Source: an uncultured Steroidobacter sp. (GTDB lineage: Bacteria > Pseudomonadota > Gammaproteobacteria > Steroidobacterales > Steroidobacteraceae). From it: a stretch of DNA of 47,983 nucleotides. A program made the translations under genes and the position numbers. The first letter of the stretch is position 1. Each line of letters begins with the position of its first letter. The notes beneath the pieces were generated by a model, which saw only the letters and a list, made by a program, of their open reading frames with translations, did not search any database and was not told the DNA's origin. The DNA lies in the NCBI GenBank assembly GCA_938008435.1, contig CALLKK010000004.1:1-47983 (forward strand), read 5' to 3'. Positions 8,869 through 17,114 of this stretch are shown piece after piece.

Positions 8869-10516
8869 GCTCGCCTCGACGCGTCAGCAAAGCAGCCGGA
8901 ATCAAGCCGACCAACACGATCACGAGCGCGGGCAGTGCGGCTCGCTCCCACTCGCCTTCGGAGGTCATTTCGAACACGCGCACGGCCAGCGTGTCCCAGC
9001 CGAACGGCCTTGCGATGAGCGTGATCGGCATTTCTTTCATCACATCGACGAACACGAGGATGGCTGCCGACACCAGGCTGGTACGCAGCAAAGGCGCATG
9101 CACTCGCCGCAGCAGACCGACGCCGCCGACGCCGAGACTCATCGCAGCCTCGTCGATCCTCGGCGTGATGCGGTTGAGCCCGCTCTCGATCGGGTTGAAT
9201 CCCACGGCGAGAAAGCGGGCGAAGTAGGCAAGCAGCACCGTCAAGAGCGTGCTTTGCAGAAGCACGCTCGGCGCCGCATCACCGAACCAGCGCGCAAGTA
9301 GATCCTGCAAGAGATTGTTCAAACCGATGATCGGCACGAGGATGCCGACGGCGAGCACCGTGCCGGGAATCGCATAGCCCATCGTCGCGCCGCGGACCAA
9401 GGTGCGCAGCGCAAGCGAGCTGTGTCGACGTTCCATATAGGCGACGACGAGACTGGCGGCTGCGATGATGAGCGCGGCAGAGCTCGCGAGCAGCAGGCTA
9501 TGCCACAAGAAACCGACGTAGCGCGCATCGAAATCCATGCGTGCACGCGTGATCGCCCACACGGCTAGCTGTAGCAAAGGCAGCAGAAAGCCGAGCGCAA
9601 AGATGAGCGCAGCCACCGCAGCGGCAGCGAAGGCACGACCGCCGCGCAACTCGACACGCGGCGCTCGATGGCTCACATCGCGCGTCGTCGTAAAACGCAG
9701 CTTGGCGCGCGAGCGGCGCTCGAGCACGAAGACGACCAGCACGAACGCGAGCAGCACGGCAGCGAGCTCGAGCGCGGCGTCGATCGAGAACATCCCGAAC
9801 CACGCACGATAAATCGCCGTGGTGAACGTGTCGTAGTTGAAGACGGAAACGGCGCCGAAATCCGCCAGCGTTTCCATTGCGACGAGGGCGGTGCCCGCAA
9901 CGATCCACGGGCGCGCAAGCGGCAGCACGACGCGCCAGAAGGCCTTGAATGCGCTCATCCCGAGCGTGCGTGCGGCTTCTTGCGCACGACGACCTTGGGT
10001 GAGAAAGGCGCTGCGCGCCAACAGATATACGTACGGATAGAGCGAGAGCGTCAGCACGCAAATGACGCCCCCCGTCGAGCGAATCGGCGGCACCCAGCTC
10101 GAGCTGCCGAACACCTCGCGCAGCCAGCTCTGCAGCGGTCCGGCGTAATCGAGGAAGCCGACGGCGATGAACGCAAGCACGTAGCTCGGCACCGCAAGCG
10201 GCAACAGCAAGGCCCACTCGAAGAACCGGCGCGCCGGGAAATCGCAGGTGGCCGTCAGCCACGCAAGTCCGGTACCGAGCACCGCGGTAGCGAGCGAAAC
10301 GCCGACGACAAGCACGAGCGTATTGCCGAGCACACCCGGCAGGACATGGCGAGCCAAGTGCGCCCAGATTTCCGTCTCCGGGGTCAGCATCGCGGTCAAG
10401 ACCGCTGCCAACGGCACGAGCGCCGGCAAGCACAGCACGAACAGGAGCGCAAAGCTCTTGGCCTGCGCCGCGCGATGCGAACGCAAACCGCTCAGCTCAC
10501 CCGCGATCGCGGACAT
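8858..10516 (-). CDS. fbpB: iron(III) ABC transporter permease, fused two-domain (FbpB-like)
   Basis: Inner-membrane channel of the ferric-iron importer. The 552-residue product consists of two homologous permease halves with about twelve helices in total. Each half has an ATPase-coupling EAA loop: EAARTLGMSAFKAFWRVVLP starting at residue 180, and EAAMSLGVGGVGLLRRVHAP near residue 460. This fused arrangement is typical of FbpB/SfuB-type transporters. The gene begins 6 bp after the fbpA stop and overlaps fbpC by 11 bp, so the three form an operon. Confidence 0.92.
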   Translation of the reverse strand: MSAIAGELSGLRSHRAAQAKSFALLFVLCLPALVPLAAVLTAMLTPETEIWAHLARHVLPGVLGNTLVLVVGVSLATAVLGTGLAWLTATCDFPARRFFEWALLLPLAVPSYVLAFIAVGFLDYAGPLQSWLREVFGSSSWVPPIRSTGGVICVLTLSLYPYVYLLARSAFLTQGRRAQEAARTLGMSAFKAFWRVVLPLARPWIVAGTALVAMETLADFGAVSVFNYDTFTTAIYRAWFGMFSIDAALELAAVLLAFVLVVFVLERRSRAKLRFTTTRDVSHRAPRVELRGGRAFAAAAVAALIFALGFLLPLLQLAVWAITRARMDFDARYVGFLWHSLLLASSAALIIAAASLVVAYMERRHSSLALRTLVRGATMGYAIPGTVLAVGILVPIIGLNNLLQDLLARWFGDAAPSVLLQSTLLTVLLAYFARFLAVGFNPIESGLNRITPRIDEAAMSLGVGGVGLLRRVHAPLLRTSLVSAAILVFVDVMKEMPITLIARPFGWDTLAVRVFEMTSEGEWERAALPALVIVLVGLIPAALLTRRGEHVA

Positions 10517-10522
10517 GCGCGG

Positions 10523-11545
10523 TCAACGAAAGCCGGCGCGATCCATCAGCCGAACGGCAGTCGCTTGCAGCTCGCCTGCCTGCGCGACATTCAACAGGTT
10601 CGCCTCGAAGGTGCCCCACGAGGCGACGAACGGATCGGGCTCGACGTTCGGGCTTGCCGGATATTCGAGATTGACGCCAGCGAACATCGCCTGCGCTTCG
10701 GGCTGCGTGAGCCACTCGATGAACTTCTGCGCCGCTGCCCGATGTCTCGCGGCCGCGGTGACACCTGCGCCGGAAACATTGACGTGCACACCCTTTTCGC
10801 CAAGGTGCGCCCAGAAGAGCTTGATCGGCAGATCCGGTTTCTCGCGCAGGAGACGGCCGTAGTAATAGGTGTTGACGATACCGACGTCGCACTGTCCTGC
10901 CACGATCGCCTCCATGAGGCGCGTGTCGTTGGCGAACGGCTCGGTCGCGAGATTCGCAACCCAGCCGCGCACGATCTCCTCCGTGCGCTCCTCGCCATGG
11001 GCGGCGATCATCATCGCAACGAGCGACTGGTTGTAGACGGACTTCGAGGTACGCAAGCACAGCCGCCCGCGCCAGCGCTCATCGGCGAGCGCCTCGTACG
11101 TGCTCAACTCGTCAGGCTGCACACGCTCGGTGCTGTAGACGATCGTGCGCGCACGCACCGACAGACCGAACCAACGCGACTGTGGATCGCGCAGGTGCTC
11201 GGGAATGTTGGCGGCGATGATCGACGACTCGATCGGCTGCAGCAGACCGCGCTCGGCCGCCTGCCAGAGCTGTCCGGCATCGACGGTGATCAATACGTCG
11301 GCCGGAGAATTCTTTCCTTCCGCAGCAAGACGCTCGATAAGCGGGCCGGCATCGTCGGTGACGAAGCGAATCGCCTGGCCGGTTTCGGCCGTGTAGCGAT
11401 CGAACATCGGCTTGATGAGCTGTTCGTTACGCGACGAATAGATGACGAGCTCGTCGGTGCCGCGGCCACAGCCGACCAAGAACGCCAGCGCAACGCCGAG
11501 CACCGAAGCGAAACGAGCCAAGAGCGGGAACGTGCGGGACAACAT
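10523..11545 (-). CDS. fbpA: iron(III) ABC transporter substrate-binding protein (FbpA-like)
   Basis: Binds ferric iron outside the inner membrane and hands it to FbpB. The 340-residue product is a class-II periplasmic binding protein. The LVIYSSRNE start of the mature fold and the tyrosine cluster Y227-Y229 (IVNTYYYG) match the tyrosine Fe ligands of FbpA. The N-terminus has a hydrophobic signal ending in LVGC (23-26). This fits a lipoprotein signal with Cys26 as the lipidated residue, unlike the soluble FbpA of Neisseria. It is the first gene of the operon and lies 17 bp downstream of a Fur-box-like sequence. No clear Shine-Dalgarno precedes the ATG. Confidence 0.92.
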   Translation of the reverse strand: MLSRTFPLLARFASVLGVALAFLVGCGRGTDELVIYSSRNEQLIKPMFDRYTAETGQAIRFVTDDAGPLIERLAAEGKNSPADVLITVDAGQLWQAAERGLLQPIESSIIAANIPEHLRDPQSRWFGLSVRARTIVYSTERVQPDELSTYEALADERWRGRLCLRTSKSVYNQSLVAMMIAAHGEERTEEIVRGWVANLATEPFANDTRLMEAIVAGQCDVGIVNTYYYGRLLREKPDLPIKLFWAHLGEKGVHVNVSGAGVTAAARHRAAAQKFIEWLTQPEAQAMFAGVNLEYPASPNVEPDPFVASWGTFEANLLNVAQAGELQATAVRLMDRAGFR

Positions 11546-11562
11546 TATGGAAACTGCTTAAT

Positions 11563-11587
11563 GAGAATGAATCGCATTAGCATGGTA
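11563..11587 (-). promoter_or_regulatory. putative Fur box and -10 element upstream of fbpA
   Basis: GAGAATGAATCGCATTAGC (11563-11581) matches 13 of 19 positions of the Fur consensus GATAATGATAATCATTATC, including both conserved outer halves. A minus-strand -10-like TACCAT lies at 11582-11587, which places the start of transcription inside the site. Repression by Fe-loaded Fur is the expected effect. I see no good -35, so the promoter part is less certain than the Fur site. Confidence 0.65.
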
Positions 11588-11687
11588 GCACAAAGATGGG
11601 GCGTGGCGAGCGCAGGGCCATGGGCTCAGGCTGCAAGCGAGCACGAGCATGCCCGAGCGCAGCTGCCTCGCTGGCCACCTTTTCTAG

Positions 11688-12806
11688 TCATCCCGCCGCC
11701 GCCCCAGCCACCGAGGCAGCGACTTCGACCCTGTTACGCCCGCGCTCCTTCGCGCGATAGAGCGCCGCATCGGCATCGGCGAGCAAGCGTTCGGCAGCGC
11801 GCTCGAGATCGGTCTCGTCCTCCCCCGGCACGATCGCGGCCACGCCGATGGAGACTGTCGCCGTCACGCGCGCGCCGGGCGCCACTTCGAGCGGAGTCTC
11901 GGCAACCGCCAGGCGAATGCGCTCGGCAAACGCCGCCGCCTGCTCCGGCGTCACGTGCGGCACGAGCACGACGAATTCATCGCCGCCGAAACGTGCGGCG
12001 GCATCGCTGCCGCGGACCTGCGCATTGACCCGCCGCGCGATTTCGCGCAATGCCATGTCGCCTGCGAGATGCCCGTATCGATCGTTGATGTCCTTGAACT
12101 TGTCCAGATCGACGATGAGACACGTAAGTCCCGCGCCCTCGCGCTGCGCACGCGCCAGCTCCTCCTTCAAACGCTCGTTCAAGTAGCGGCGGTTGTGCCA
12201 ACCGGTGAGATAGTCGGTCAGCCCGCTGCGCACGAGTCGGGCGCGGTTGATCGTGTTCTCGATCGCGAATGCCGCGATCACGCCGAGATGCGCGAGGAAG
12301 TCCGTGGCGAGATGACGCGAGAAACGTTTTTCGTCCGCGCTGCCGAAGTTGAGGCTGCCTTGCAGCTCATCCTGTCGGCGCAACGGAATGAGCGCGACGC
12401 TGCGAATGATCTCGGTGCGCGGAAACAAGCGCTGATGATCGCCGCCGATGTACGGACCGAGCCACGGCTTGTGCAGCGAATGAAATTGCGGCGCCATCTC
12501 GTCCAAACGATCCGCGAACAGCACGTGCGGAAACTTGGTCAAGTCGATCTGCTCCGCCATGAGCAGATGCCGGATCTCATGATCTGGATCGCGCAGGACG
12601 AGCGTCACCGCCTCGAGCGCGTAGGACGCCTTGAGCCCATTGCAGATGGCATCGAACAGCTGCGCGATCGTCTCGGCGCGCAGCAGCTCGAGCTCGCGCT
12701 CCTGGCTGCGCTTGAGCAAGCGCTCGTTTGCGGCAGCCTCGTCCATGAGGGCCACGATCTGCGCGCGGAGCTTGCGCACTTCGTTCTTGAGATTGTGCGC
12801 CGACAT
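11688..12806 (-). CDS. diguanylate cyclase with N-terminal DUF484/GAF-like domain
   Basis: Probably makes cyclic di-GMP from two GTP in the cytoplasm. The 372-residue product begins with a coiled-coil stretch (about 5-45). A DUF484/GAF-like sensor domain follows (about 46-190). A GGDEF domain comes next (about 195-355) with an intact GGDEF active site at 274-278. An RxxD inhibitory site (RGSD, 265-268) sits exactly five residues before it, so product feedback inhibition is likely. No membrane segment is seen. It lies 41 bp downstream of the tyrA stop on the same strand. The signal sensed is unknown; DUF484 domains occur alone in gammaproteobacteria, often beside xerC, which is not present here. 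Confidence 0.88.
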   Translation of the reverse strand: MSAHNLKNEVRKLRAQIVALMDEAAANERLLKRSQERELELLRAETIAQLFDAICNGLKASYALEAVTLVLRDPDHEIRHLLMAEQIDLTKFPHVLFADRLDEMAPQFHSLHKPWLGPYIGGDHQRLFPRTEIIRSVALIPLRRQDELQGSLNFGSADEKRFSRHLATDFLAHLGVIAAFAIENTINRARLVRSGLTDYLTGWHNRRYLNERLKEELARAQREGAGLTCLIVDLDKFKDINDRYGHLAGDMALREIARRVNAQVRGSDAAARFGGDEFVVLVPHVTPEQAAAFAERIRLAVAETPLEVAPGARVTATVSIGVAAIVPGEDETDLERAAERLLADADAALYRAKERGRNRVEVAASVAGAAAG

Positions 12807-12847
12807 GCTGGGTACAGCCCCCTGCGCTCACGCCCGTGCAGCGCGCA

Positions 12848-13975
12848 TCATGCTTGGCGCACGCGCCCGGCCAGATACTCGCGTCCTTTCAGCATGAGCT
12901 CCGCGAATTGCCGCGCATCGTCGTGGGTCACGGCATCCCAGATGCGTTCGACGGCATCGCGCAGGGCCTGCAACGACTCGCGCCCGTAATCGTTGAGGCT
13001 TTGAATCTCGAAATACAGCTCCGGGCTCTCGTTCGCGACGCGCGTCGCCACATCCACTTGCGCGTCGTACGTCGTGCTCGACAGCTTGGCAAGACGCGGC
13101 GCCGCCTCGCCGCTCTCGGCCAATGCCGTGAAGAACGCGATATTGAGCGCGTGCGACAAGCCGAGCACGTAGGCAATCAGCCGGTCGTGATCGTCGAGGC
13201 TCATGACGACCTGCTCCGCCATCGTCGCCGCGAACAATTCGCGCGCGCCGTCGATGGCCTCGCGATTGCCTAGATCGACGAAGATGACGTGCCGCCCGGA
13301 GAGCAGCTCGGTGTCGGGACCGAACATCGGATGAACGGAGGTGACCTTGCAGCCTGCGGCCTGCAGCGCCGCGATCCCGCTGCGCAACGGCGTCTTCAGC
13401 GAGCCGATATCGAACACGATGCCGCTCGGCTTGTGTGCCGCAAGCTCGGTCAAGACCTCGTTGGCGATCTTGAGCGGAGTGGCGACGACGATCAGATCGT
13501 GCGTCAGCGACAGCTCGCGCCAGTCGCGCGTATAGACATAGCCTCCCCGCACGAAGCCTTCCGGCTCGCCCGCAGGATCGGCGATCGAGATCGCATACCC
13601 TTGCGAAGCGAGAAACTCCGCGAACCAACGCCCCATCTTGCCGCTGCCGCCGATGACGAGCGCGCTGCGCCCGCTGCCGCGACCGTCCGTCGCCACGCGG
13701 ATGCGCTCCTGCGTCGTGAGCGAGCCGCGGATCAAGAGCTGCATGATTTGCTCGGCCAGGCTGGGCGAAAGATCGAGCGCCTGCGCCGTCTCGCGCGCCT
13801 TGAGCACCACTTCCCGCTCGCGCTTGAAATCGCGCGTGGCCCGCCCTTCGCGCGACTTCACTTCGGCGATCTCGCGGCTCAACCGCTGACGTTCCGCGAT
13901 TAGCTCGATCAGCTGCCGATCGAGCTCGTTCAGGCGGCTGCGCAGCGCATCTAGGCTCATGGGGACGGAGCTCAT
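12848..13975 (-). CDS. tyrA: bifunctional chorismate mutase/prephenate dehydrogenase (T-protein)
   Basis: Two consecutive steps of tyrosine synthesis: chorismate to prephenate, then NAD-dependent oxidation to 4-hydroxyphenylpyruvate. The 375-residue product has an AroQ-type chorismate mutase domain (about 1-90; LDALRSRLNELDRQLIELIA). Next comes a Rossmann NAD-binding motif GGSGKMG (109-115) and a prephenate dehydrogenase domain with the typical VHPMFGP loop. Length equals E. coli TyrA (373 aa). The start may be Met1 or Met6. tyrS earlier in the window uses the end product, but the two are not linked genetically. Confidence 0.95.
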   Translation of the reverse strand: MSSVPMSLDALRSRLNELDRQLIELIAERQRLSREIAEVKSREGRATRDFKREREVVLKARETAQALDLSPSLAEQIMQLLIRGSLTTQERIRVATDGRGSGRSALVIGGSGKMGRWFAEFLASQGYAISIADPAGEPEGFVRGGYVYTRDWRELSLTHDLIVVATPLKIANEVLTELAAHKPSGIVFDIGSLKTPLRSGIAALQAAGCKVTSVHPMFGPDTELLSGRHVIFVDLGNREAIDGARELFAATMAEQVVMSLDDHDRLIAYVLGLSHALNIAFFTALAESGEAAPRLAKLSSTTYDAQVDVATRVANESPELYFEIQSLNDYGRESLQALRDAVERIWDAVTHDDARQFAELMLKGREYLAGRVRQA

Positions 13976-14072
13976 GGCGGGGCCTACATGGAATACGTTG
14001 AGGAGTGGCGCGATCCTTTTTACCGAACCGCACGCGGCGCCCGCAAGCGCGCCGCCCCCATGGAGCCGCGCG

Positions 14073-14462
14073 CTAGAACAACGGCACGGTGATGATGACG
14101 CTTGCGACGCCGCTCAGCGACTTCGGACCGTAGTAGCGGTAGCGCGGGTAGTAGTAGTCGTAGTAGTCACGAACCGATACGTGGTAGTGGACGCCGTGAT
14201 AGTGGCGGGCGTCGGTGCAATAGACTCCGCGATAGCTGGGCGGCGCCCAGTAACGCCCCGCGTGATAGTGCCAACCCTTGCGGGGCGGATGGTGATGGTG
14301 TTTGACATGCGCACCGGGATGCCCGTGCACATGCGGTCGATGATGTCGGCCGTGCGCATGATGATCGCCCGCATACGCCCCGCTTGCGAAGGCGAGCCCG
14401 CCGACAACGAGTGCGGCCAACCCCGCGCCGCGCACCCACCGTGTCATTATTGATGCACGCAT
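14073..14462 (-). CDS. secreted histidine- and tyrosine-rich small protein
   Basis: Unknown function. I place the start at 14462 because AGGAG lies seven bases upstream; the product is 129 residues. A signal peptide is clear (hydrophobic core AGLAALVVGGLAFA, cleavage after AYA at 31). The mature 98 residues hold about 19 His and 14 Tyr. His-rich runs (HHAHGRHH, HVHGHPGAHVKHHHH) come first, then a Tyr-rich segment (DYYDYYYPRYRYYGP), then a hydrophobic tail ending VIITVPLF. One cysteine lies at 82. Metal binding in the periplasm or outer membrane is a reasonable guess from composition only. It is divergent from pdxH. Confidence 0.75.
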   Translation of the reverse strand: MRASIMTRWVRGAGLAALVVGGLAFASGAYAGDHHAHGRHHRPHVHGHPGAHVKHHHHPPRKGWHYHAGRYWAPPSYRGVYCTDARHYHGVHYHVSVRDYYDYYYPRYRYYGPKSLSGVASVIITVPLF

Positions 14463-14581
14463 TCGAATCTCCTCGTGCGCTTTCATCACGGAACGTACGC
14501 TAGAAGTCGGCCACTGAACGCGTCCTGAACCTCCCCTTCCCGCCGATTGGCGCATAATCGCGCTTTCGACGAGAGATCCCG

Positions 14582-15244
14582 ATGGCTGTGTCCGAGCTGC
14601 TCCCGCAAACGCTTCCGTCCGATCCGATGCCGCTTTTTGCCGCGTGGTTCGCACATGCACGCGAACGGAGGCTCCAACCGAACCCGGACGCCATGGTGCT
14701 CGCGACGGTCGCCGACGGGCAGCCGTCGGCGCGCGTCGTACTGTGCAAGCGCATCGCGCCCGAGGATGGCTACCTCGTGTTCTTCACGAACTATCTCTCG
14801 CGCAAAGGACGCGAGCTCGCCGCCCACCCGCGCGCGGCGGTCGTCTTTCATTGGGACGCATTGCATCGCCAAGTGCGCATCGAGGGCAGGATCGTGCGCT
14901 CGCCTGCCGAAGAGAGCGATGCCTATTTCGCCTCCCGCCCGCTCGACAGCCGCATCGGGGCGTGGGCAAGCACGCAAAGCGCACCGCTCGATGCGCGCGC
15001 GACGCTCGAAGCGCGCGTGCGCGAGGTCGCCGAGCGCTTCCAGATCGCCCCGGGCGCGCAGGACGGCAACGTGCCGCGCCCGCCGCATTGGGGCGGCTTT
15101 CGGCTCTGGATCGAAGCGATCGAGCTGTGGATCGAAGGCGCCTATCGCGTGCACGACCGCGCCGTGTGGCGACGTACGCTCACGCCGCGCGATGAATACT
15201 CGTTCGTAGGAAGCGCGTGGGAGGCGACGCGGCTCTACCCGTAA
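14582..15244 (+). CDS. pdxH: pyridoxamine/pyridoxine 5'-phosphate oxidase
   Basis: FMN enzyme that makes pyridoxal 5'-phosphate, the cofactor used by HemL in this window. The 220-residue product shows the family blocks NPDAMVLATV, RVVLCKRI, FFTNYLSRKGREL (FMN and substrate binding), the IGAWASTQS segment and the terminal WRRTLTPRDEYSFVGSAWEATRLYP, whose basic residues bind substrate phosphate. The ATG at 14582 is preceded by GAGAGATCCC. A TAAT-containing -10-like element lies about 25 bp upstream (GCATAATCGC). The length is normal (E. coli 218 aa). Confidence 0.96.
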   Translation: MAVSELLPQTLPSDPMPLFAAWFAHARERRLQPNPDAMVLATVADGQPSARVVLCKRIAPEDGYLVFFTNYLSRKGRELAAHPRAAVVFHWDALHRQVRIEGRIVRSPAEESDAYFASRPLDSRIGAWASTQSAPLDARATLEARVREVAERFQIAPGAQDGNVPRPPHWGGFRLWIEAIELWIEGAYRVHDRAVWRRTLTPRDEYSFVGSAWEATRLYP

Positions 15245-15257
15245 GGGCAGATCGCGT

Positions 15258-15683
15258 TTACTTGACGACCTTCAAGGTGGGACGGCCGCGCTTCGGCTCG
15301 CTGGATGCGGGCGCGGCGCCGTCGCTGGCGGGCGGCGGCGATTCGGGCGGTGGCGGCGCATCGGCTTCCGAAAAGATCATCCCCTGCCCCGTCTCGCGGG
15401 CATAGATACCGAGGATCGCTCGGACGGGAACGGTGACGTCATAGGTGGCACCGCCGAAGCGTGCGCGGAACTGCACGACGTCGTTACCGAGGACCAGCCC
15501 GCTCGTCGCTTGATAGCTCACGTTCAGAACGATCTTGCCGTTCTGCACGTACTGGCGCGGCACGTCGACGCCCTGGACCGTCGCATCGACCACGATGTGC
15601 GGCGTATGGGCGTTGTCGCTGATCCACTCGTGCATCGCCCGCAGCAGATAGGGCCTGCGCGATTTGAGCTGGATCTCGGCCAT
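15258..15683 (-). CDS. sspB: ClpXP protease specificity-enhancing factor SspB
   Basis: Adaptor that tethers ssrA-tagged and other substrates to ClpXP. The 141-residue product starts at the ATG at 15683 (MAEIQLKSRRPYLLRAMHEW). It has the SspB beta-fold with PHIVVDA, GKIVLNVS and the VVQFRARFGG groove segment. A proline-rich linker follows, and then a basic end, RGRPTLKVVK, which corresponds to the ClpX-binding XB tail. An open frame runs upstream into sspA but has no SspB features. It lies 14 bp after the sspA stop, at the end of the bc1 operon. Confidence 0.95.
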   Translation of the reverse strand: MAEIQLKSRRPYLLRAMHEWISDNAHTPHIVVDATVQGVDVPRQYVQNGKIVLNVSYQATSGLVLGNDVVQFRARFGGATYDVTVPVRAILGIYARETGQGMIFSEADAPPPPESPPPASDGAAPASSEPKRGRPTLKVVK

Positions 15684-15697
15684 GGCGGCGGCACGCG

Positions 15698-16354
15698 CTA
15701 GGCGCGCATCTCCTGCTCGATGCGCGAGAGGCTTTGACGGAAGGCCGGGCGAGAGAAGATCAGATTCGCGTAGCGTACGATCGCTGGCGCCGGCGTGATG
15801 TCGATCTCCCACGCGGCAAGACGCCACAGGATCGGCGCGATCGTCGCATCGACGAGCGAGAAGTCGTCGGACAGGAAGTACGGCTTGGCCTTGAAGACAT
15901 CCGCGCTCGCAAGAATGCTCTCGCGCAGGATCTTGCGAGCCTTCTGCCCGAGCTTCTTGTCCGTCGGATCGTTGATCTGCTCGGCCAGGCTGTACCAGTC
16001 CTTCTCGATGCGATAGAGGGCGACGCGGAACTGCGCCCGCGTCACCGGATCGACTGGCATGAGCGGCGGATGCGGGAAGCGCTCGTCGAGATACTCGATG
16101 ATCACCCGCGAGTCGTAGAGCACGAGATCGCGATCGACGAGCGTCGGCACCGAGTTGTACGGGTTCAGGTCGAGCAAATCCTCAGGCAGATTGCCGTCCT
16201 GAACGTCGATCGTTTCGTAATGAATACTCTTTTCGGCCAGCACGATGCGCGTGCGATGGCTCCACGGATCATCCGCCTTGGAAAAGAGCGTCATCACCAC
16301 GTCGGCACGCCTTCCAGTTGTGATGTTCGCCGGGCGCTCGGGTCGAGCGCCCAT
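15698..16354 (-). CDS. sspA: stringent starvation protein A (GST-fold)
   Basis: RNA polymerase-associated protein with a glutathione S-transferase fold; in E. coli it helps acid and starvation survival. The 218-residue frame contains MTLFSKADDPWSHRTRIVLAEK, LNPYNSVPTLVDRDLVLYDSR and YLDERFPHPPLMPVDP, nearly diagnostic of SspA, and the KPYFLSDDFSLVDATIAP helix. The start could be the ATG at 16354, five bases after the petC stop, or the ATG at 16294 (198 aa). E. coli SspA has a roughly ten-residue extension before the second Met, so neither is excluded. The petABC-sspA-sspB order is usual in gammaproteobacteria. Confidence 0.94.
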   Translation of the reverse strand: MGARPERPANITTGRRADVVMTLFSKADDPWSHRTRIVLAEKSIHYETIDVQDGNLPEDLLDLNPYNSVPTLVDRDLVLYDSRVIIEYLDERFPHPPLMPVDPVTRAQFRVALYRIEKDWYSLAEQINDPTDKKLGQKARKILRESILASADVFKAKPYFLSDDFSLVDATIAPILWRLAAWEIDITPAPAIVRYANLIFSRPAFRQSLSRIEQEMRA

Positions 16355-16358
16355 GCGA

Positions 16359-17114
16359 TCACTTCACGTCCTTCCAGTACTCCTTCTTGAGAGCGTAAGC
16401 GAGCAGGAAGAAGACCAGCAGGAACGCGAGCACTCGGAAGCCTAGACTACGCCGCTCGAGCTGCATAGGTTCGGCGATGTAATCCAGGAAGTTCACCGTG
16501 TCGCGTACGAATTGGTCGTACTCGGCCGGGCTCAGCAGTCCGGGCTGCACGAGTTCGAAGCCCTTGAACTTCTTGTGCACGGCGTCGTTGGCCGGATCGC
16601 TCTCGCCGTCGTACACCGCTTCCTGGAAGCCCTGCAGCTCCCACAGCACGTGCGGCATCGACGTGCCCGGCAACACGAGATTGTTCACGCCGGTCGGCCG
16701 CTTCGGGTCGACGTAGAAGGACTTGAGGAACGTGTAGACGTAGTCCGTCCCGCGCGCCCGCGCGATCAACGACAGATCGGGCGGCGTGGTTCCGAACCAG
16801 CGGGCCGCGGCTTCCTGCGGCAGCACGTTCTGCATCGTGCCGTGGATGGAGTCGCCCGTGAACATCAGGTTCTCGATCACCTGCGCCTCGGTCAGACCGA
16901 GATCCGCCGCGAGCCGGCTGTAGCGCACGTAGCGGGCAGAGTGACAGCCCAAGCAATAGTTCACGAAGTTGCGCGCACCCCGCTGCAACGAAGCCGTGTT
17001 CGCCACGTCGTTGTTGGCGGGCTGGAGCACGCCGCTCGCGGAGGAAGCCGCGAAGCTCGCTCCGCACCAAGACACGCCCAAAACGAGCGCAAGCGCGATG
17101 TTCTTAATGCGCAT
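16359..17114 (-). CDS. petC: cytochrome c1 of the bc1 complex
   Basis: Membrane-anchored c-type haem subunit that passes electrons from the Rieske protein to soluble cytochrome c. The 251-residue product has a signal peptide (cleaved near ASFA, 22), the haem-binding motif CLGCH (54-58), the GTSMPHVLW segment providing the axial Met ligand, and one C-terminal membrane anchor (about 224-243). The 11-bp overlap of its start with the petB end points to coupled translation. sspA begins five bases after its stop. Confidence 0.96.
   Translation of the reverse strand: MRIKNIALALVLGVSWCGASFAASSASGVLQPANNDVANTASLQRGARNFVNYCLGCHSARYVRYSRLAADLGLTEAQVIENLMFTGDSIHGTMQNVLPQEAAARWFGTTPPDLSLIARARGTDYVYTFLKSFYVDPKRPTGVNNLVLPGTSMPHVLWELQGFQEAVYDGESDPANDAVHKKFKGFELVQPGLLSPAEYDQFVRDTVNFLDYIAEPMQLERRSLGFRVLAFLLVFFLLAYALKKEYWKDVK

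Noticed and set aside
9668..12028. Very long plus-strand open frame (786 codons) opposite the fbp operon
   Set aside because: It is antisense to three well-supported transporter genes; its product is Arg/His/Glu-rich without domains, as expected for the complement of GC-rich coding DNA.
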